A DNA stretch of 64,000 bases, taken from assembly GCF_000416235.1 (NCBI RefSeq), contig NZ_ATLO01000012.1, positions 92,666 to 156,665 of the forward strand, given 5' to 3'. Of the stretch, positions 36,814 to 46,120 are shown piece by piece. Below the pieces are notes generated by a model that had not been told where the DNA came from, ran no database searches, and worked only from the letters and a program-made list of their open reading frames with translations. How positions within the stretch are numbered: position 1 is the stretch's first letter; each line of letters starts with the position of its first letter. The stretch is from Pseudomonas sp. CFII64. Lineage in GTDB: Bacteria > Pseudomonadota > Gammaproteobacteria > Pseudomonadales > Pseudomonadaceae. Made by a program: the position numbers and the translations under genes.

Positions 36814-38049
36814 TTATCCTAGCGGTTCGAAGCCCGATTGAGGTTTGCGCAGCAGCTGCGTCGGACCCAGCTCCGCCACCGAGCACACGCCGAGCATGGC
36901 CATGTCGCGGGACACTTCGTTGGCGAGCAGATCGATGGCGTGGGCAATTCCTTGCTGGCCGGCCACCGCACCGGCGAAGGCGAACGGGCGACCGACGAAG
37001 ACAAACCTGGCCCCCAGCGCCAGGGCCTTGAGCACATCGGTGCCGCGCCGGACACCGCTGTCGAGCATCACCGGGACATTCGGACAGGCCTTGACGATGC
37101 CGGGCAACACATGCAGCGGAGCGACCGCGCCGTCCAGCTGTCGGCCGCCATGGTTGGAAACGATGATCCCGTCGGCGCCGTACTCGCAGGCTTTGATCGC
37201 GTCGTCTTTGTGCAGAATCCCCTTGATCACCAGCGTACCGGGCCAAAGGCTGCGAACCCGTTGCAGATGCGCCCAGTTCAGATGACCGCGATTGGCAAAG
37301 GTCCGGCCAACGGTCGAGGACATGATCGGTGCGCTGCGGTGGGCATAGTTGTTTTCGAAATGCGGCATGCCGTGCTTGAGCAGGGTTTTAAAGAACGTGC
37401 CGAACAGCCATCGCGGATGGGTGATGCCGTCCCAGGCCAGCCGAATGCCTGGCCGCAATGGCGTGGAGAAACCGGCGCGCAGGTTGTTCTCGCGATTGGC
37501 CTGAACCGGCGTGTCGACGGTAATCACCAACGTCTTGAAACCCGCCGTCTGCGCCCGTTGCACCAGCGCGATGATATCCGGCTCGTCTCCCGGCAGATAA
37601 GCCTGGAACCAGGCCTGCGGATTGGCGTTGACGACGTCCTCCAGCGGGATCAAGGACGAGCCGCTCATGATCATCGGGATGTTCGCCTCGGCGGCGGCCT
37701 GGGTCAGGATCAGATCGCCGCGATAGGCGTACAGCGCGCTGATGCCCATGGGCGCGATGCCAAAAGGCGAGTTGAACGTCTGGCCAAACAGCTCCGTGGT
37801 CTGGCTGCGTCGAGAGATGTCCACCAGCGAGCGGGTGACAAACGCATAATCGGTGAACGCCTCGCGGTTCCAGGCCAGCGACTGATTGTCTTCGGCGGCG
37901 CCCGCCACATAACCAAAGATGGGTCGTGGCAGATGTTTTTCAGCGGCGGCTTCAAAATCGTCCAGGCGCAGCAGCGGTTTCAATCGGCGAGCCTTGGCGG
38001 ACGTTGGGCGGGGACGTTGTTCTACATCGGCTGCTGGGGACAGTTGCAT
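36814..38049 (-). CDS. FMN-dependent alpha-hydroxy-acid oxidase/dehydrogenase
   Basis: A 411-residue member of the lactate oxidase/LldD/glycolate oxidase family. Visible motifs: FNSPFGIAPMGISALYAYRGD, the flavin-binding DTPVQANRE segment, and the catalytic His-Gly-Gly-Arg in SNHGGRQLDG followed by LDSGVRRGTDVLKALALGA. The ATG at 38049 was chosen; a TTG at 38070 is an alternative. No sulfonate enzyme of this family is established. A role on a hydroxy acid left after desulfonation is only inferred from its position between SsuD- and Tau-type genes. Confidence 0.87.
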   Translation of the reverse strand: MQLSPAADVEQRPRPTSAKARRLKPLLRLDDFEAAAEKHLPRPIFGYVAGAAEDNQSLAWNREAFTDYAFVTRSLVDISRRSQTTELFGQTFNSPFGIAPMGISALYAYRGDLILTQAAAEANIPMIMSGSSLIPLEDVVNANPQAWFQAYLPGDEPDIIALVQRAQTAGFKTLVITVDTPVQANRENNLRAGFSTPLRPGIRLAWDGITHPRWLFGTFFKTLLKHGMPHFENNYAHRSAPIMSSTVGRTFANRGHLNWAHLQRVRSLWPGTLVIKGILHKDDAIKACEYGADGIIVSNHGGRQLDGAVAPLHVLPGIVKACPNVPVMLDSGVRRGTDVLKALALGARFVFVGRPFAFAGAVAGQQGIAHAIDLLANEVSRDMAMLGVCSVAELGPTQLLRKPQSGFEPLG

Positions 38050-38380
38050 GCGGTTCTCGTCAGTGGTCAAGAGTGGGATCTCAGGCGGGGCGCTATGGGG
38101 TGGATCTCAGTTGCCGACCTTAATCCGTTCAGGTCGGGACACCGCCCAGAATAGTCGCGCGATGCATGACTCGCCGCTGCGGGCGGTAGTCGTCAATCCG
38201 CCACTCATCTGCGCGCCAAGGGCCGGGGTGATGGGGGAGATGTGCAGGGTCATGGGAATGTTCGAATCGATTGAAATAATACAATCCTTATAGGAGCCAA
38301 CTAGTTGGCGAGGCGGTGTGTCAGGCACGCCACTTCGCGAACAAGTTCGCTCCTACTTGCTGAGGTTTCCTCTGCTGAAA
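38050..38380. other. Intergenic stretch with a REP-like element
   Basis: 331 bp without a gene. A REP-like unit occupies about 38290-38357 (TAGGAGCCAACTAGTTGGCG at left, GCGAACAAGTTCGCTCCTAC at right). The promoter of the gene starting at 38049 must lie at its left end. Confidence 0.5.
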
Positions 38381-39217
38381 TCAATGACTCTGCCCATGCC
38401 ACGGCACCAGCTTGCGTTGCAGCGCGCGCAGGCCCATTTCCATGGCGAAGGCGATGAGGGCGATCACCAGAATGCCCAGCAGCACCACATCGGTGACCAG
38501 AAATTGCGCGGCCGATTGCACCATGAAGCCCAGCCCGCTGGTGGCGGCGATCATTTCGGCGGCGACCAGCGTCGACCAGCCGACACCCAGGCCGATACGC
38601 ACGCCCGTGAGGATTTCCGGCAGGGCGCTGGGCAGGATGACGTGGCGAATCAATTGCCAGCGCGTTGCACCGAGGGATTGCGCGGCGCGCAGTTTGGTCG
38701 GGTCCACGGTGCGCACACCGGTGGCGGTAGAAATCGCGATGGGCGCGAAAATCGCCAGGTAAATCAGCAACACTTTGGAAAACTCGCCAATGCCACACCA
38801 GATCACGATCAAAGGCAGGTAGGCGAGCGGCGGAATCGGTCGATAGAACTCGATCAACGGGTCGAAAATACCCCGGGCAATACGGTTATGACCGATGGCG
38901 ATGCCGACCGGAATCGCCATCAACACGGCAATCCCCAATGCCAGGCCGATGCGTTGCAGGCTGGCGCCCAAGTGCTGCCACAGCGTCGAATCCATGTAGC
39001 CTTTGGTCATCAGCAACCAGCCTTTTTCCAGCACGGCCGAAGGCGGCGGCAGAAACAGCGGGTCGATCCATTGACCCGCCGTGGCGGCCCACCAGGCAGT
39101 CAGCAACACGATCAGGGTCAGCACGCTGATTGAGCGGGTACTCAGTTGCCAGGGCAGGGCAGGAGCCGCAGGGTCGGCGGTTTTGCTCGTCGGGTTGCTC
39201 AATTCATAGCTTTTCAT
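38381..39217 (-). CDS. tauC: Taurine ABC transporter permease
   Basis: A 278-residue permease with six predicted helices and the ATPase-coupling loop [20 protein letters not shown]. It resembles TauC closely ([40 protein letters not shown]). Its ATG overlaps the tauB stop by four bases, so it is third in tauABC. Confidence 0.9.
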   Translation of the reverse strand: MKSYELSNPTSKTADPAAPALPWQLSTRSISVLTLIVLLTAWWAATAGQWIDPLFLPPPSAVLEKGWLLMTKGYMDSTLWQHLGASLQRIGLALGIAVLMAIPVGIAIGHNRIARGIFDPLIEFYRPIPPLAYLPLIVIWCGIGEFSKVLLIYLAIFAPIAISTATGVRTVDPTKLRAAQSLGATRWQLIRHVILPSALPEILTGVRIGLGVGWSTLVAAEMIAATSGLGFMVQSAAQFLVTDVVLLGILVIALIAFAMEMGLRALQRKLVPWHGQSH

Positions 39218-40005
39218 CCGCGTTGCTCCCGAGTGATGCCTCGTTGGGAAAACACGGTGGCGAGCACATGTTCACGGGTGTCGATAAAGCGCGGATCGGA
39301 TTTGATCGCCCGCGCCGATTCGCCCGCCGCATACCGTTGGCCGAAATCCAGTTGCAGGCGTTCGGCGATGTGTCCGGGATTGGGCGCCAGCAGGATCAGG
39401 TCGGTGGCGAGGAACACTGCTTCTTCGATGTCGTGAGTAATCAGGAACACAGGTTTGGCGGTGCGTTGCCAGACTTGCAGCAGCAACTCTTGCATCTGTT
39501 CCCGGGTGAAGGCGTCCAGCGCGCCGAACGGTTCATCCATCAGCAAGACCCGAGGATCCGCCGCCAACGCTCGCGCCAGGCCAACGCGCTGTTTCTGGCC
39601 ACCGGACAGCTGCCAGATGCGCCGCTGGTCAAACCCGGCCAGATCCACCAGCGCCAGCATTTCCCGCGCTTTGGCTTCGCGCGCGGTGCGCGGCAGGCCT
39701 GCCAGTTCCAGGCCGAAGGCGACGTTGGTCAGCACGTCCTGCCATGGCAGCAGCGCATCGTCCTGGAACACCACGCCGCGCTCGGCACTCGGGCCGTTTA
39801 CGGCGACGCCGTCCAGGGTGATCTGGCCGGCGCTGGGGCTGACGAAGCCTGCAATCAAGTTGAGCAACGAGGTCTTGCCGCTGCCCGAAGGGCCGAGGGC
39901 GACCAGTAGCTGCTGCGGCCCCAGACTCAGGGAAATGTCCGCCAGCACCGGTTCGGTCGCACCGGGATACTGTGCGCTGATGCGCTCCAGTTTGAGCAAA
40001 GCCAT
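39214..40005 (-). CDS. tauB: Taurine ABC transporter ATPase
   Basis: A 263-residue ATPase with Walker [10 protein letters not shown], signature [15 protein letters not shown], Walker [13 protein letters not shown] and H-loop LITHDIEEA. The sequence [16 protein letters not shown] start and the [17 protein letters not shown] segment are typical of TauB. A strong AGAGGAGA precedes the ATG. It overlaps tauC. Confidence 0.9.
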   Translation of the reverse strand: MALLKLERISAQYPGATEPVLADISLSLGPQQLLVALGPSGSGKTSLLNLIAGFVSPSAGQITLDGVAVNGPSAERGVVFQDDALLPWQDVLTNVAFGLELAGLPRTAREAKAREMLALVDLAGFDQRRIWQLSGGQKQRVGLARALAADPRVLLMDEPFGALDAFTREQMQELLLQVWQRTAKPVFLITHDIEEAVFLATDLILLAPNPGHIAERLQLDFGQRYAAGESARAIKSDPRFIDTREHVLATVFSQRGITREQRG

Positions 40006-40031
40006 CGTCGATTCTCCTCTAATGGCTTTGC

Positions 40032-41009
40032 TTACTGGGTGACGAATCTGGCGCTGACGTAGGGTGCGTAGTCGGCCAATACCGCGTCGACCTTGCCTTG
40101 TTCCTTGAGGAACGCTGCCGTCTTGGTCACCGCCTCAATGGTCGGCGCGCCGAGCAATGCGGCTTGATCTGCGGCCAGCGGATACACATTGCCTTGCAGC
40201 AGCGCGGGCACATCCGAAGCCTTGGCGCCGGACAGCTTCACGACTTTGTCGACGTTACTGCTGTTCGCCAGCCAGGCGACCGGGTCTTTGCGGTAACTGG
40301 CGTAGGCGTCCAGCGTCACCTTGGCGAAGGCCTTGACGATTTCCGGGTGCTTGTCGGCAAAATCCTTGCGCACGATCCAGGCGTCGAACGTTGGCGCGCC
40401 GACCTTGGCCAGTTCGCCGGAGGTGATCAGCACTTTGCCGGTTTCCTTGGCGACGCCCAACGCTGGGTCCCAGACGTAAGTCGCGTCGATATCACCGCGT
40501 TTCCAGGCGGCGGCAATCGCGGGCGGCGCGAGGTTGAGAATGGTGACTTTCGCCGGATCGATGTTCCAGTGCTTGAGCGCTGCCAGCAGGCTGTAGTGGC
40601 CTGTGGACACGAAGGGCACGGCGATTTTCTTGCCGATCAGGTCTTGCGGCGAATTGATCCCGGAACCATTGCGAGCCACCAATGCTTCAGCGGCGCCGAT
40701 CTGGGTCGCGATCAAAAAAGTTTCCACCGGCAGCTTGCGCGTTGCGGCGGCGGTCAGCGGGCTGGAGCCGAGGTAACCAATCTGCACGTCACCCGACGCG
40801 ATGGCGGTAATCACATCCGCGCCATTCTCGAATTTGCGCCAGGCAATCTTTGAGTCGGTGGCTTTTTCATAAGCGCTGTCGGCCTGGGCGACTTTGGCCG
40901 GGTCGACGGTTGTCTGGTAGGCAACGGTGAAGTCCGCCGCCTGAGCCAGATATGAAGCGCCAGTCAAAGACAGGGCCACCAGCAGGCGAATGGAAAAGTG
41001 CAGTTTCAT
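40032..41009 (-). CDS. tauA: Taurine ABC transporter substrate-binding protein
   Basis: A 325-residue periplasmic protein with a signal peptide (about residues 1-24, ending YLAQAAD). TauA hallmarks are [20 protein letters not shown], the [31 protein letters not shown] stretch and [14 protein letters not shown]. Two ATGs are adjacent; the second (41009) lies seven bases from GGAG and is the likelier start. It leads tauABC; a tauD-like gene is not next to it but at 27358. TTAGCTTA lies about 90 bp upstream. Confidence 0.9.
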   Translation of the reverse strand: MKLHFSIRLLVALSLTGASYLAQAADFTVAYQTTVDPAKVAQADSAYEKATDSKIAWRKFENGADVITAIASGDVQIGYLGSSPLTAAATRKLPVETFLIATQIGAAEALVARNGSGINSPQDLIGKKIAVPFVSTGHYSLLAALKHWNIDPAKVTILNLAPPAIAAAWKRGDIDATYVWDPALGVAKETGKVLITSGELAKVGAPTFDAWIVRKDFADKHPEIVKAFAKVTLDAYASYRKDPVAWLANSSNVDKVVKLSGAKASDVPALLQGNVYPLAADQAALLGAPTIEAVTKTAAFLKEQGKVDAVLADYAPYVSARFVTQ

Positions 41010-41148
41010 CATGAAGCTCCGAATCAGGCGGGCCGAGGACTGGCTGAAGCAAAGACTAAATGATCTAAGAAACTGTAAATAAATAACTAATTCGCATTAG
41101 CTTATGAGCGAATTGCCTGACTCGCTCATGCTTTTCAGCTGGATTATT

Positions 41149-42186
41149 TCACTGTGCGGACGAAGGCTTTTCCCACAGATTGATGCCGCCTTCCACCGCA
41201 AACCGGTCGATCTCGGCCAGTTCTTCCGGGCTGAAATCGAGGTTTTTCAGTGCCTCGACGTTCTCGACGATTTGTTCCGGCCGACTCGCACCAATCAACG
41301 CCGAGGTCACGCGTGGATCGCGCAAGGTCCAGGCCAGGGCCATTTGTGCCAGGCTCTGGCCGCGACGTTTGGCGATGTCATTGAGCGCCAGGACGTGCTC
41401 AAGGTTTTCCTCCGACAAGTGCGCCGCCTGCAACGAGCCTCCGCCCGGACGATTGATCCGCGCGTTCTCGGGAATGCCGTTCAGGTATTTGTCGGTGAGC
41501 AAGCCCTGGGCCAGCGCCGTGAAGGCAATTACGCCCGCGCCGAGTTCTTCGGTGGCGTCCAGCAGGTCTTTTTCGATCCAGCGATTGAGCAGGTTGTAGG
41601 CCGGTTGATGGATCAACAGCGGCACTTTCCATTCCTTGAGCAGCGCCGCCATCTCTCGGGTCTTGCTGCCGGAATAGGAAGACAGGCCAATGTATAGCGC
41701 CTTGCCTTGCTGAACTGCCGTGGCCAGCGCGCTGGCGGTTTCTTCCAGCGGCGTATGCGGATCGAATCGATGTGAATAAAAGATATCCACGTAATCCAGG
41801 CCCATGCGCTGCAGGCTTTGATCAAGGCTGGCCAGCACGTATTTGCGCGATCCGCCACCCTGCCCATAAGGCCCCGGCCACATGTCCCAGCCGGCTTTGG
41901 TGGAAATGATCAGTTCGTCGCGATAGCGGGCGAAATCTTCGCGCAACAGACGCCCGAAATTGACCTCGGCGCTGCCATACGGCGGGCCATAGTTGTTGGC
42001 GAGGTCGAAGTGATTGATGCCCAGATCAAACGCCGTGCGCAACATGGCGCGTTGCGTGTCGATGGGCGTGCTGTCGCCAAAGTTGTGCCACAACCCCAGG
42101 GACAATGCCGGCAGGACCAGGCCACTGCGACCGGTGCGGCGGTAGGGAATGATGTCGTAACGATTTTCCGCTGCGATGTAAGTCAT
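41149..42186 (-). CDS. Aldo/keto reductase (YghZ-type)
   Basis: A 345-residue NADPH-dependent aldo/keto reductase, nearly the same length as E. coli YghZ (346), which reduces L-glyceraldehyde 3-phosphate and methylglyoxal. The catalytic Asp and Tyr are in FDLANNYGPPYGSAEVNFG, the Lys in IISTKAGWDM and the His in IFYSHRFDPHTP. AAGGAG precedes the ATG at 42186; the longer frame to 42348 is not supported. Placed upstream of tauA in the same direction, it could reduce aldehydes released by TauD- or SsuD-type desulfonation (inference). Confidence 0.88.
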   Translation of the reverse strand: MTYIAAENRYDIIPYRRTGRSGLVLPALSLGLWHNFGDSTPIDTQRAMLRTAFDLGINHFDLANNYGPPYGSAEVNFGRLLREDFARYRDELIISTKAGWDMWPGPYGQGGGSRKYVLASLDQSLQRMGLDYVDIFYSHRFDPHTPLEETASALATAVQQGKALYIGLSSYSGSKTREMAALLKEWKVPLLIHQPAYNLLNRWIEKDLLDATEELGAGVIAFTALAQGLLTDKYLNGIPENARINRPGGGSLQAAHLSEENLEHVLALNDIAKRRGQSLAQMALAWTLRDPRVTSALIGASRPEQIVENVEALKNLDFSPEELAEIDRFAVEGGINLWEKPSSAQ

Positions 42187-42563
42187 GACGTGTCTCCTTG
42201 AGTCAGGTTGGACGGCTGCGGGTGGAAGCGATGTGGCGATTGGAAGCTGCAGTTGGGGATTCACCCCCAAACATAGCATCTTCGACGATACGAAATCGGC
42301 GCGATCCAGTGGGACCGGATTTATCCGGGAAGGGGCCTGCTCAGGCACCCGCTTCGTGGCGGTTGATGCGTGCTTGGCGAATGAATTCGCTCCCGAAAAT
42401 CCATCCAGCCTGAAAGGTTTTATGCAATAACCGAATAACTATCGTCGAAAATATTCTTTTAAGAGATAAGGCGTCTCGTGGATTATTCACTCCAGACGCC
42501 GTCGCAGAGCCATCGCTCAACGTTGCGTCGTGAAACTCATTCCAGGACGTGCAGGAGTAAATG
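42187..42563. other. Divergent intergenic region with REP-like sequence
   Basis: 377 bp without a gene between the aldo/keto reductase gene and tonB. REP-like units are seen at 42309-42330 (GGGACCGGATTTATCCGGGA) and 42373-42394 (TTGGCGAATGAATTCGCTCC). An AT-rich stretch at 42428-42475 is the likely tonB promoter; no clear Fur box is visible there. Confidence 0.5.
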
Positions 42564-43382
42564 ATGGGCAATGTCCAAACCGCCAATGCGCATGAAGCGC
42601 TATGGCGTCCGGCACCGGGCGGTGCGCTGCTCGATCTGGGACGGATCTATCGTGGGCCGTTGGCGCTGTCACGCCTGCACACCACGCCGAAACGGATCCT
42701 GAGCCGTCGCGAAGCGGTGTTGCTCGGGGTATTTGCCATTGTGCTGCATGGTGCGGTGATTTACTGGGTCAACCAGAATCCGCCGGCTGTGCTGCCCGTG
42801 GTGCCGCCAGAAATCCCGCCAATGACCATCGAATTTTCCCAGCCGGCACCGCCGGTGGTGGAAACGCCGCCGCCGCCTCCCGAGCCGGTCGTGCAGCCGG
42901 TGGTCGAGGAGCCACCGCCGCCGGTCGAGGATGAGCTGGCAGTGAAACCGCCACCGCCCAAGCCGATTCCCAAGCCCAAGCCGGTCGTCAAACCCGTGGT
43001 GAAACCGGTCGCCAAACCTGTTGAACAGCCGCCCGTTCCGGCCGCACCGCCACAGCCGGTTGCAGCCCCAGCGCCTCCGGCACCGCCTGCACCGAAACCG
43101 GTGACCCCGGCTTCGGCCAGCGCCGGTTACCTTAAAAACCCGGCCCCGGAATACCCGGCGCTGGCCATGCGGCGTGGCTGGGAAGGCACTGTGTTATTGC
43201 GCGTGCACGTGCTGGCCAGCGGCAAACCCGGTGAAATCCAGATTCAGAAAAGCAGCGGACGCGATCAACTCGACGACGCAGCATTGGCCGCAGTGAAACG
43301 CTGGAGTTTCGTGCCGGCCAAGCAGGGCGATGTCGCCCAGGACGGTTGGGTCAGCGTGCCCATCGATTTCAAGATCCGTTAA
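42564..43382 (+). CDS. tonB: TonB energy-transducing protein
   Basis: A 272-residue periplasm-spanning protein that couples ExbBD to outer-membrane receptors. A cytoplasmic extension of about 45 residues precedes the membrane anchor (about residues 50-70, VLLGVFAIVLHGAVIYWV). A proline-rich spacer follows (about 78-185) with repeated Pro-Lys and Pro-Val units, then the TonB C-terminal domain (YLKNPAPEYPALAMRRGWEG onward). The second of two adjacent ATGs is the better start for GGAG spacing. It leads tonB-exbB-exbD at the edge of the sulfur island. Confidence 0.92.
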   Translation: MGNVQTANAHEALWRPAPGGALLDLGRIYRGPLALSRLHTTPKRILSRREAVLLGVFAIVLHGAVIYWVNQNPPAVLPVVPPEIPPMTIEFSQPAPPVVETPPPPPEPVVQPVVEEPPPPVEDELAVKPPPPKPIPKPKPVVKPVVKPVAKPVEQPPVPAAPPQPVAAPAPPAPPAPKPVTPASASAGYLKNPAPEYPALAMRRGWEGTVLLRVHVLASGKPGEIQIQKSSGRDQLDDAALAAVKRWSFVPAKQGDVAQDGWVSVPIDFKIR

Positions 43383-43468
43383 ATCCCGTGTTCGTTTGAA
43401 TTCGCGAGCTACCTGAACCAAAGGCGCATCGCTACACCACACATGCCTTGTTCAGAGAGAGTCTTGCC

Positions 43469-44194
43469 ATGAACCTACTTGCTTCCCCCTTCGAATCCAT
43501 CGAACACGCGGTCATCTGGCTGCTGGTGATTTTCTCCGTCGCCACCTGGGGGCTGGCCCTGCTCAAGGGCGTGCAGTTCACCCGCCTGAAAGTTCAGGAT
43601 CGTAAATTCCACAAGCAATTCTGGGCCGCATCGAGCCTGGATTCAGCCGCGCAACTGGCTCATGAGCAACCGGGCGCCGCTGCCCGCGTGGCTTTGGCCG
43701 GATACGCGGCGATTCAGGTGCCGGACAACGCCCACGCTGCCGATCTGAGCCAGGCCATCAATCATCAGGACCGCCTGGAACGCGCCTTGCGCCAGCAGAT
43801 CGTGCGGGAGCGACGCTCGCTGGAAACCGGTCTGGCGATCCTGGCCAGTATCGGCAGCACGTCGCCGTTTATCGGTCTGTTCGGTACGGTGTGGGGCATC
43901 ATGTCCGCGCTCAAGGGCATCAGTGCTGCGGGTTCGGCGAGTCTGGAAACCGTGGCCGGTCCTATTGGTGCGGCATTGGTCGCCACTGGCGTGGGGATCG
44001 CCGTCGCGGTGCCGGCGGTGCTGGTTTACAACTACTTCCTGCGTCGTCTGAAACTGACCGCCGCCGACCTCGATGACTTCGCCCACGACTTCTACAGCCT
44101 GGCGCAGAAGAATGCCTTCCGCGTATTGCTGCATCCGGTGCTGAACAAGTCCGGCGCAACCGTGGCCGGGCAGAAAGTGAAGGAGGCGTCCTGA
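43469..44194 (+). CDS. exbB: ExbB proton-channel protein
   Basis: A 241-residue MotA/TolQ/ExbB family inner-membrane protein with three transmembrane segments (about residues 13-35, and two near 130-155 and 165-195). Family motifs include GLAILASIGSTSPFIGLFGTVWGIM and AGPIGAALVATGVGIAVAVPAVLVYN. The ATG at 43469 follows CAGAGAGAG. Middle gene of the tonB-exbB-exbD operon. Confidence 0.93.
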   Translation: MNLLASPFESIEHAVIWLLVIFSVATWGLALLKGVQFTRLKVQDRKFHKQFWAASSLDSAAQLAHEQPGAAARVALAGYAAIQVPDNAHAADLSQAINHQDRLERALRQQIVRERRSLETGLAILASIGSTSPFIGLFGTVWGIMSALKGISAAGSASLETVAGPIGAALVATGVGIAVAVPAVLVYNYFLRRLKLTAADLDDFAHDFYSLAQKNAFRVLLHPVLNKSGATVAGQKVKEAS

Positions 44195-44195
44195 T

Positions 44196-44597
44196 ATGGC
44201 CTTTTCCACCCAGGACAGCGATGAAGTGCTGAGCGAAATCAACGTCACGCCGTTGGTGGACGTGATGCTGGTGCTGCTGGTGGTGTTCATCGTGACTGCG
44301 CCGCTGTTGACCAACTCGATCCCGATCAACCTGCCGAAAACCGAATCGGTCGCGCCGGTCGAACAGAAAGACCCGCTGGTGGTGAGCATTGACGGGCAGG
44401 GCAAGCTGTTCATCAACAAGGATGAAATTCAGCCCAACCTGCTGGAGATCAACCTGGCCAGCGCCAAGGCGAAAAACCCCGACGTGCGCGTGCAGTTGCA
44501 GGCTGACGACGGCGTGAACTACGGCGAAGTGGCGCGGGCCATGGCTTCGATCGAGCGAGCCGGGATTACCAAACTGTCGGTGATCACCGCCAAGTGA
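44196..44597 (+). CDS. exbD: ExbD biopolymer transport protein
   Basis: A 133-residue ExbD/TolR family protein with one transmembrane helix (about residues 20-42) carrying the conserved Asp in TPLVDVMLVLLVVF. A periplasmic domain follows. It starts one base after exbB; AAGGAGG lies inside the exbB end. Last gene of the operon; a strong terminator follows. Confidence 0.93.
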   Translation: MAFSTQDSDEVLSEINVTPLVDVMLVLLVVFIVTAPLLTNSIPINLPKTESVAPVEQKDPLVVSIDGQGKLFINKDEIQPNLLEINLASAKAKNPDVRVQLQADDGVNYGEVARAMASIERAGITKLSVITAK

Positions 44598-44631
44598 GGG
44601 TTTGAACCGCACTACAGAACACTGCGTTTTT

Positions 44632-44670
44632 ACAGGCTGATCCTTTGGCATGAGGGCAGCCTGTTTTTTT
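44632..44670 (+). terminator. Rho-independent terminator of tonB-exbBD
   Basis: ACAGGCTG pairs with CAGCCTGT around a 17-base loop, followed by seven T. It lies 34 bp past the exbD stop. Confidence 0.85.
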
Positions 44671-44709
44671 ATTCATGACATTTACCGGAATCTGTTGGAG
44701 CGAGGCTTC

Positions 44710-46119
44710 TCAACCCTTCGGCCAACCCCCGCCCAGCGCCCGATACAACCGAACCCGGTCGATGGCCGCAGCCGTGGCGCTGTCCACCAATGCGCTTTCG
44801 GTCTCCAGCAGCGCGCGTTGCACGCCGAGCACGTTGATAAAGTCCGCCGCGCCTTGGGTGTAGCGGTCCCGGGCAGTGCTCAGGGCGATATTGTTCTGGC
44901 TGACGGCTTCGCGCAACGCGGTGTACCTTTGCTTTTCGGCGGCGTAGTCGGTCACCGCGTTATCCACCTCATGCCACGCACCAAGCACCACGCGTTGGTA
45001 GTTGATGGCGGCTTCCTGTTCCTGTTGTTTGCGCAGCTCCAGGGTGCCGGTCAGCCGACCGCCTTGAAAAATCGGCAGGTACAGACTTGGACCGAACGAC
45101 CATTGGCGCGAATTCCAGGCACCGAGATCCGAGCCGTCCAGCGCTTGCGAACCCAAGGTCGCACCGAGGCTGACCCGAGGATAGAAGTCGGCCTGCGCCA
45201 CGCCAATCGCAGCAGTGGCCCGGTGCAAGGCGGCTTCGCTTTGCTGGATGTCCGGGCGTCGCTGCGCCAGTTCTGACGGCAGCCCCAGCGGTACGTCCGG
45301 GGCCGGATGGGGAATGCTTTTGGGCTCGATCAATTCGGCATTCAGCGCACGCGGCGGCTCGGCGAGCAGGTAACTCAGCGCATTGATCAAGCGGTCCTGT
45401 TCGGCACCCAGGGCCGGGATCACCGCTTCAATGGTCGCCACTTGCGCGGCGGCGTTGGACGTGTCGAGGTTGGTGGTAACGCCATTCTCGAAACGGGCTT
45501 GAGTCAGCTGTCGGCTTTGCCGGGCGATTTCCAGGTTTTGCCGCGCCACGCCAAGTTTCGCCTGCACGCCGCGCAAACGGATGTAGTCGGTGGCGGTTTC
45601 GGCGGCGATGCTCAATAGCACGCCGTCACGCTGAGCCTGAGTCAGCTGGATTTCGGCATCGGCGGCTTCGATGTTGCGCCGCACATGGCCCCACAAATCG
45701 ATTTCCCAGCTGGCGTCCAACGTGCTGCTCCATAGCTCGAACGGCGCCTGGCCTTGTTCACCGGATGGATCATTCAGGCCTTCGGCGCTGTTACGCGCGC
45801 GACGATAGCTGCCGTTGGCGCTGACGCCAAGCAATTGCTGGCTGCCGGTGACCTGGCGCATGACGCGACTCTGCTCAAGGCGATTACTCGCCCCGCGCAC
45901 GTCAAGATTGGCTTTGGCAGCACGCTCGATCAACGAGGTCAGTTGCGCGTCGCCCAGCTGCTGCCACCATTGGCTGTCGGCGGGGCTGCCCGGCGCTGCG
46001 CCAGTGTGCGGCGCCGCTTGCCAGGTTGCTGGCAACTGCGCGTCGGGTCGCTGAAAGTCCGGCCCGACGCTGCAAGCACCGAGGCTGAGCATTGCCAGAA
46101 ACAGCAGGCTTTGTTTCAT
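44710..46119 (-). CDS. Outer-membrane efflux lipoprotein (OprM/NodT family)
   Basis: A 469-residue TolC-type channel with a lipoprotein signal peptide: lipobox LGAC at residues 13-16, then SVGPDFQRPDAQLPATW, the usual NodT-family start. The two OEP repeats are present (with DASWEIDLWGHVRRN and LPIFQGGRLTGTLE). It is the third gene of the efflux operon, its ATG one base after the adaptor gene stop. The exported compounds are unknown. Confidence 0.92.
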   Translation of the reverse strand: MKQSLLFLAMLSLGACSVGPDFQRPDAQLPATWQAAPHTGAAPGSPADSQWWQQLGDAQLTSLIERAAKANLDVRGASNRLEQSRVMRQVTGSQQLLGVSANGSYRRARNSAEGLNDPSGEQGQAPFELWSSTLDASWEIDLWGHVRRNIEAADAEIQLTQAQRDGVLLSIAAETATDYIRLRGVQAKLGVARQNLEIARQSRQLTQARFENGVTTNLDTSNAAAQVATIEAVIPALGAEQDRLINALSYLLAEPPRALNAELIEPKSIPHPAPDVPLGLPSELAQRRPDIQQSEAALHRATAAIGVAQADFYPRVSLGATLGSQALDGSDLGAWNSRQWSFGPSLYLPIFQGGRLTGTLELRKQQEQEAAINYQRVVLGAWHEVDNAVTDYAAEKQRYTALREAVSQNNIALSTARDRYTQGAADFINVLGVQRALLETESALVDSATAAAIDRVRLYRALGGGWPKG

Positions 46120-46120
46120 C

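Noticed and set aside
36838..38154. 438-codon plus-strand ORF
   Set aside because: Antisense to the FMN hydroxyacid oxidase, which has intact motifs; no homology seen.
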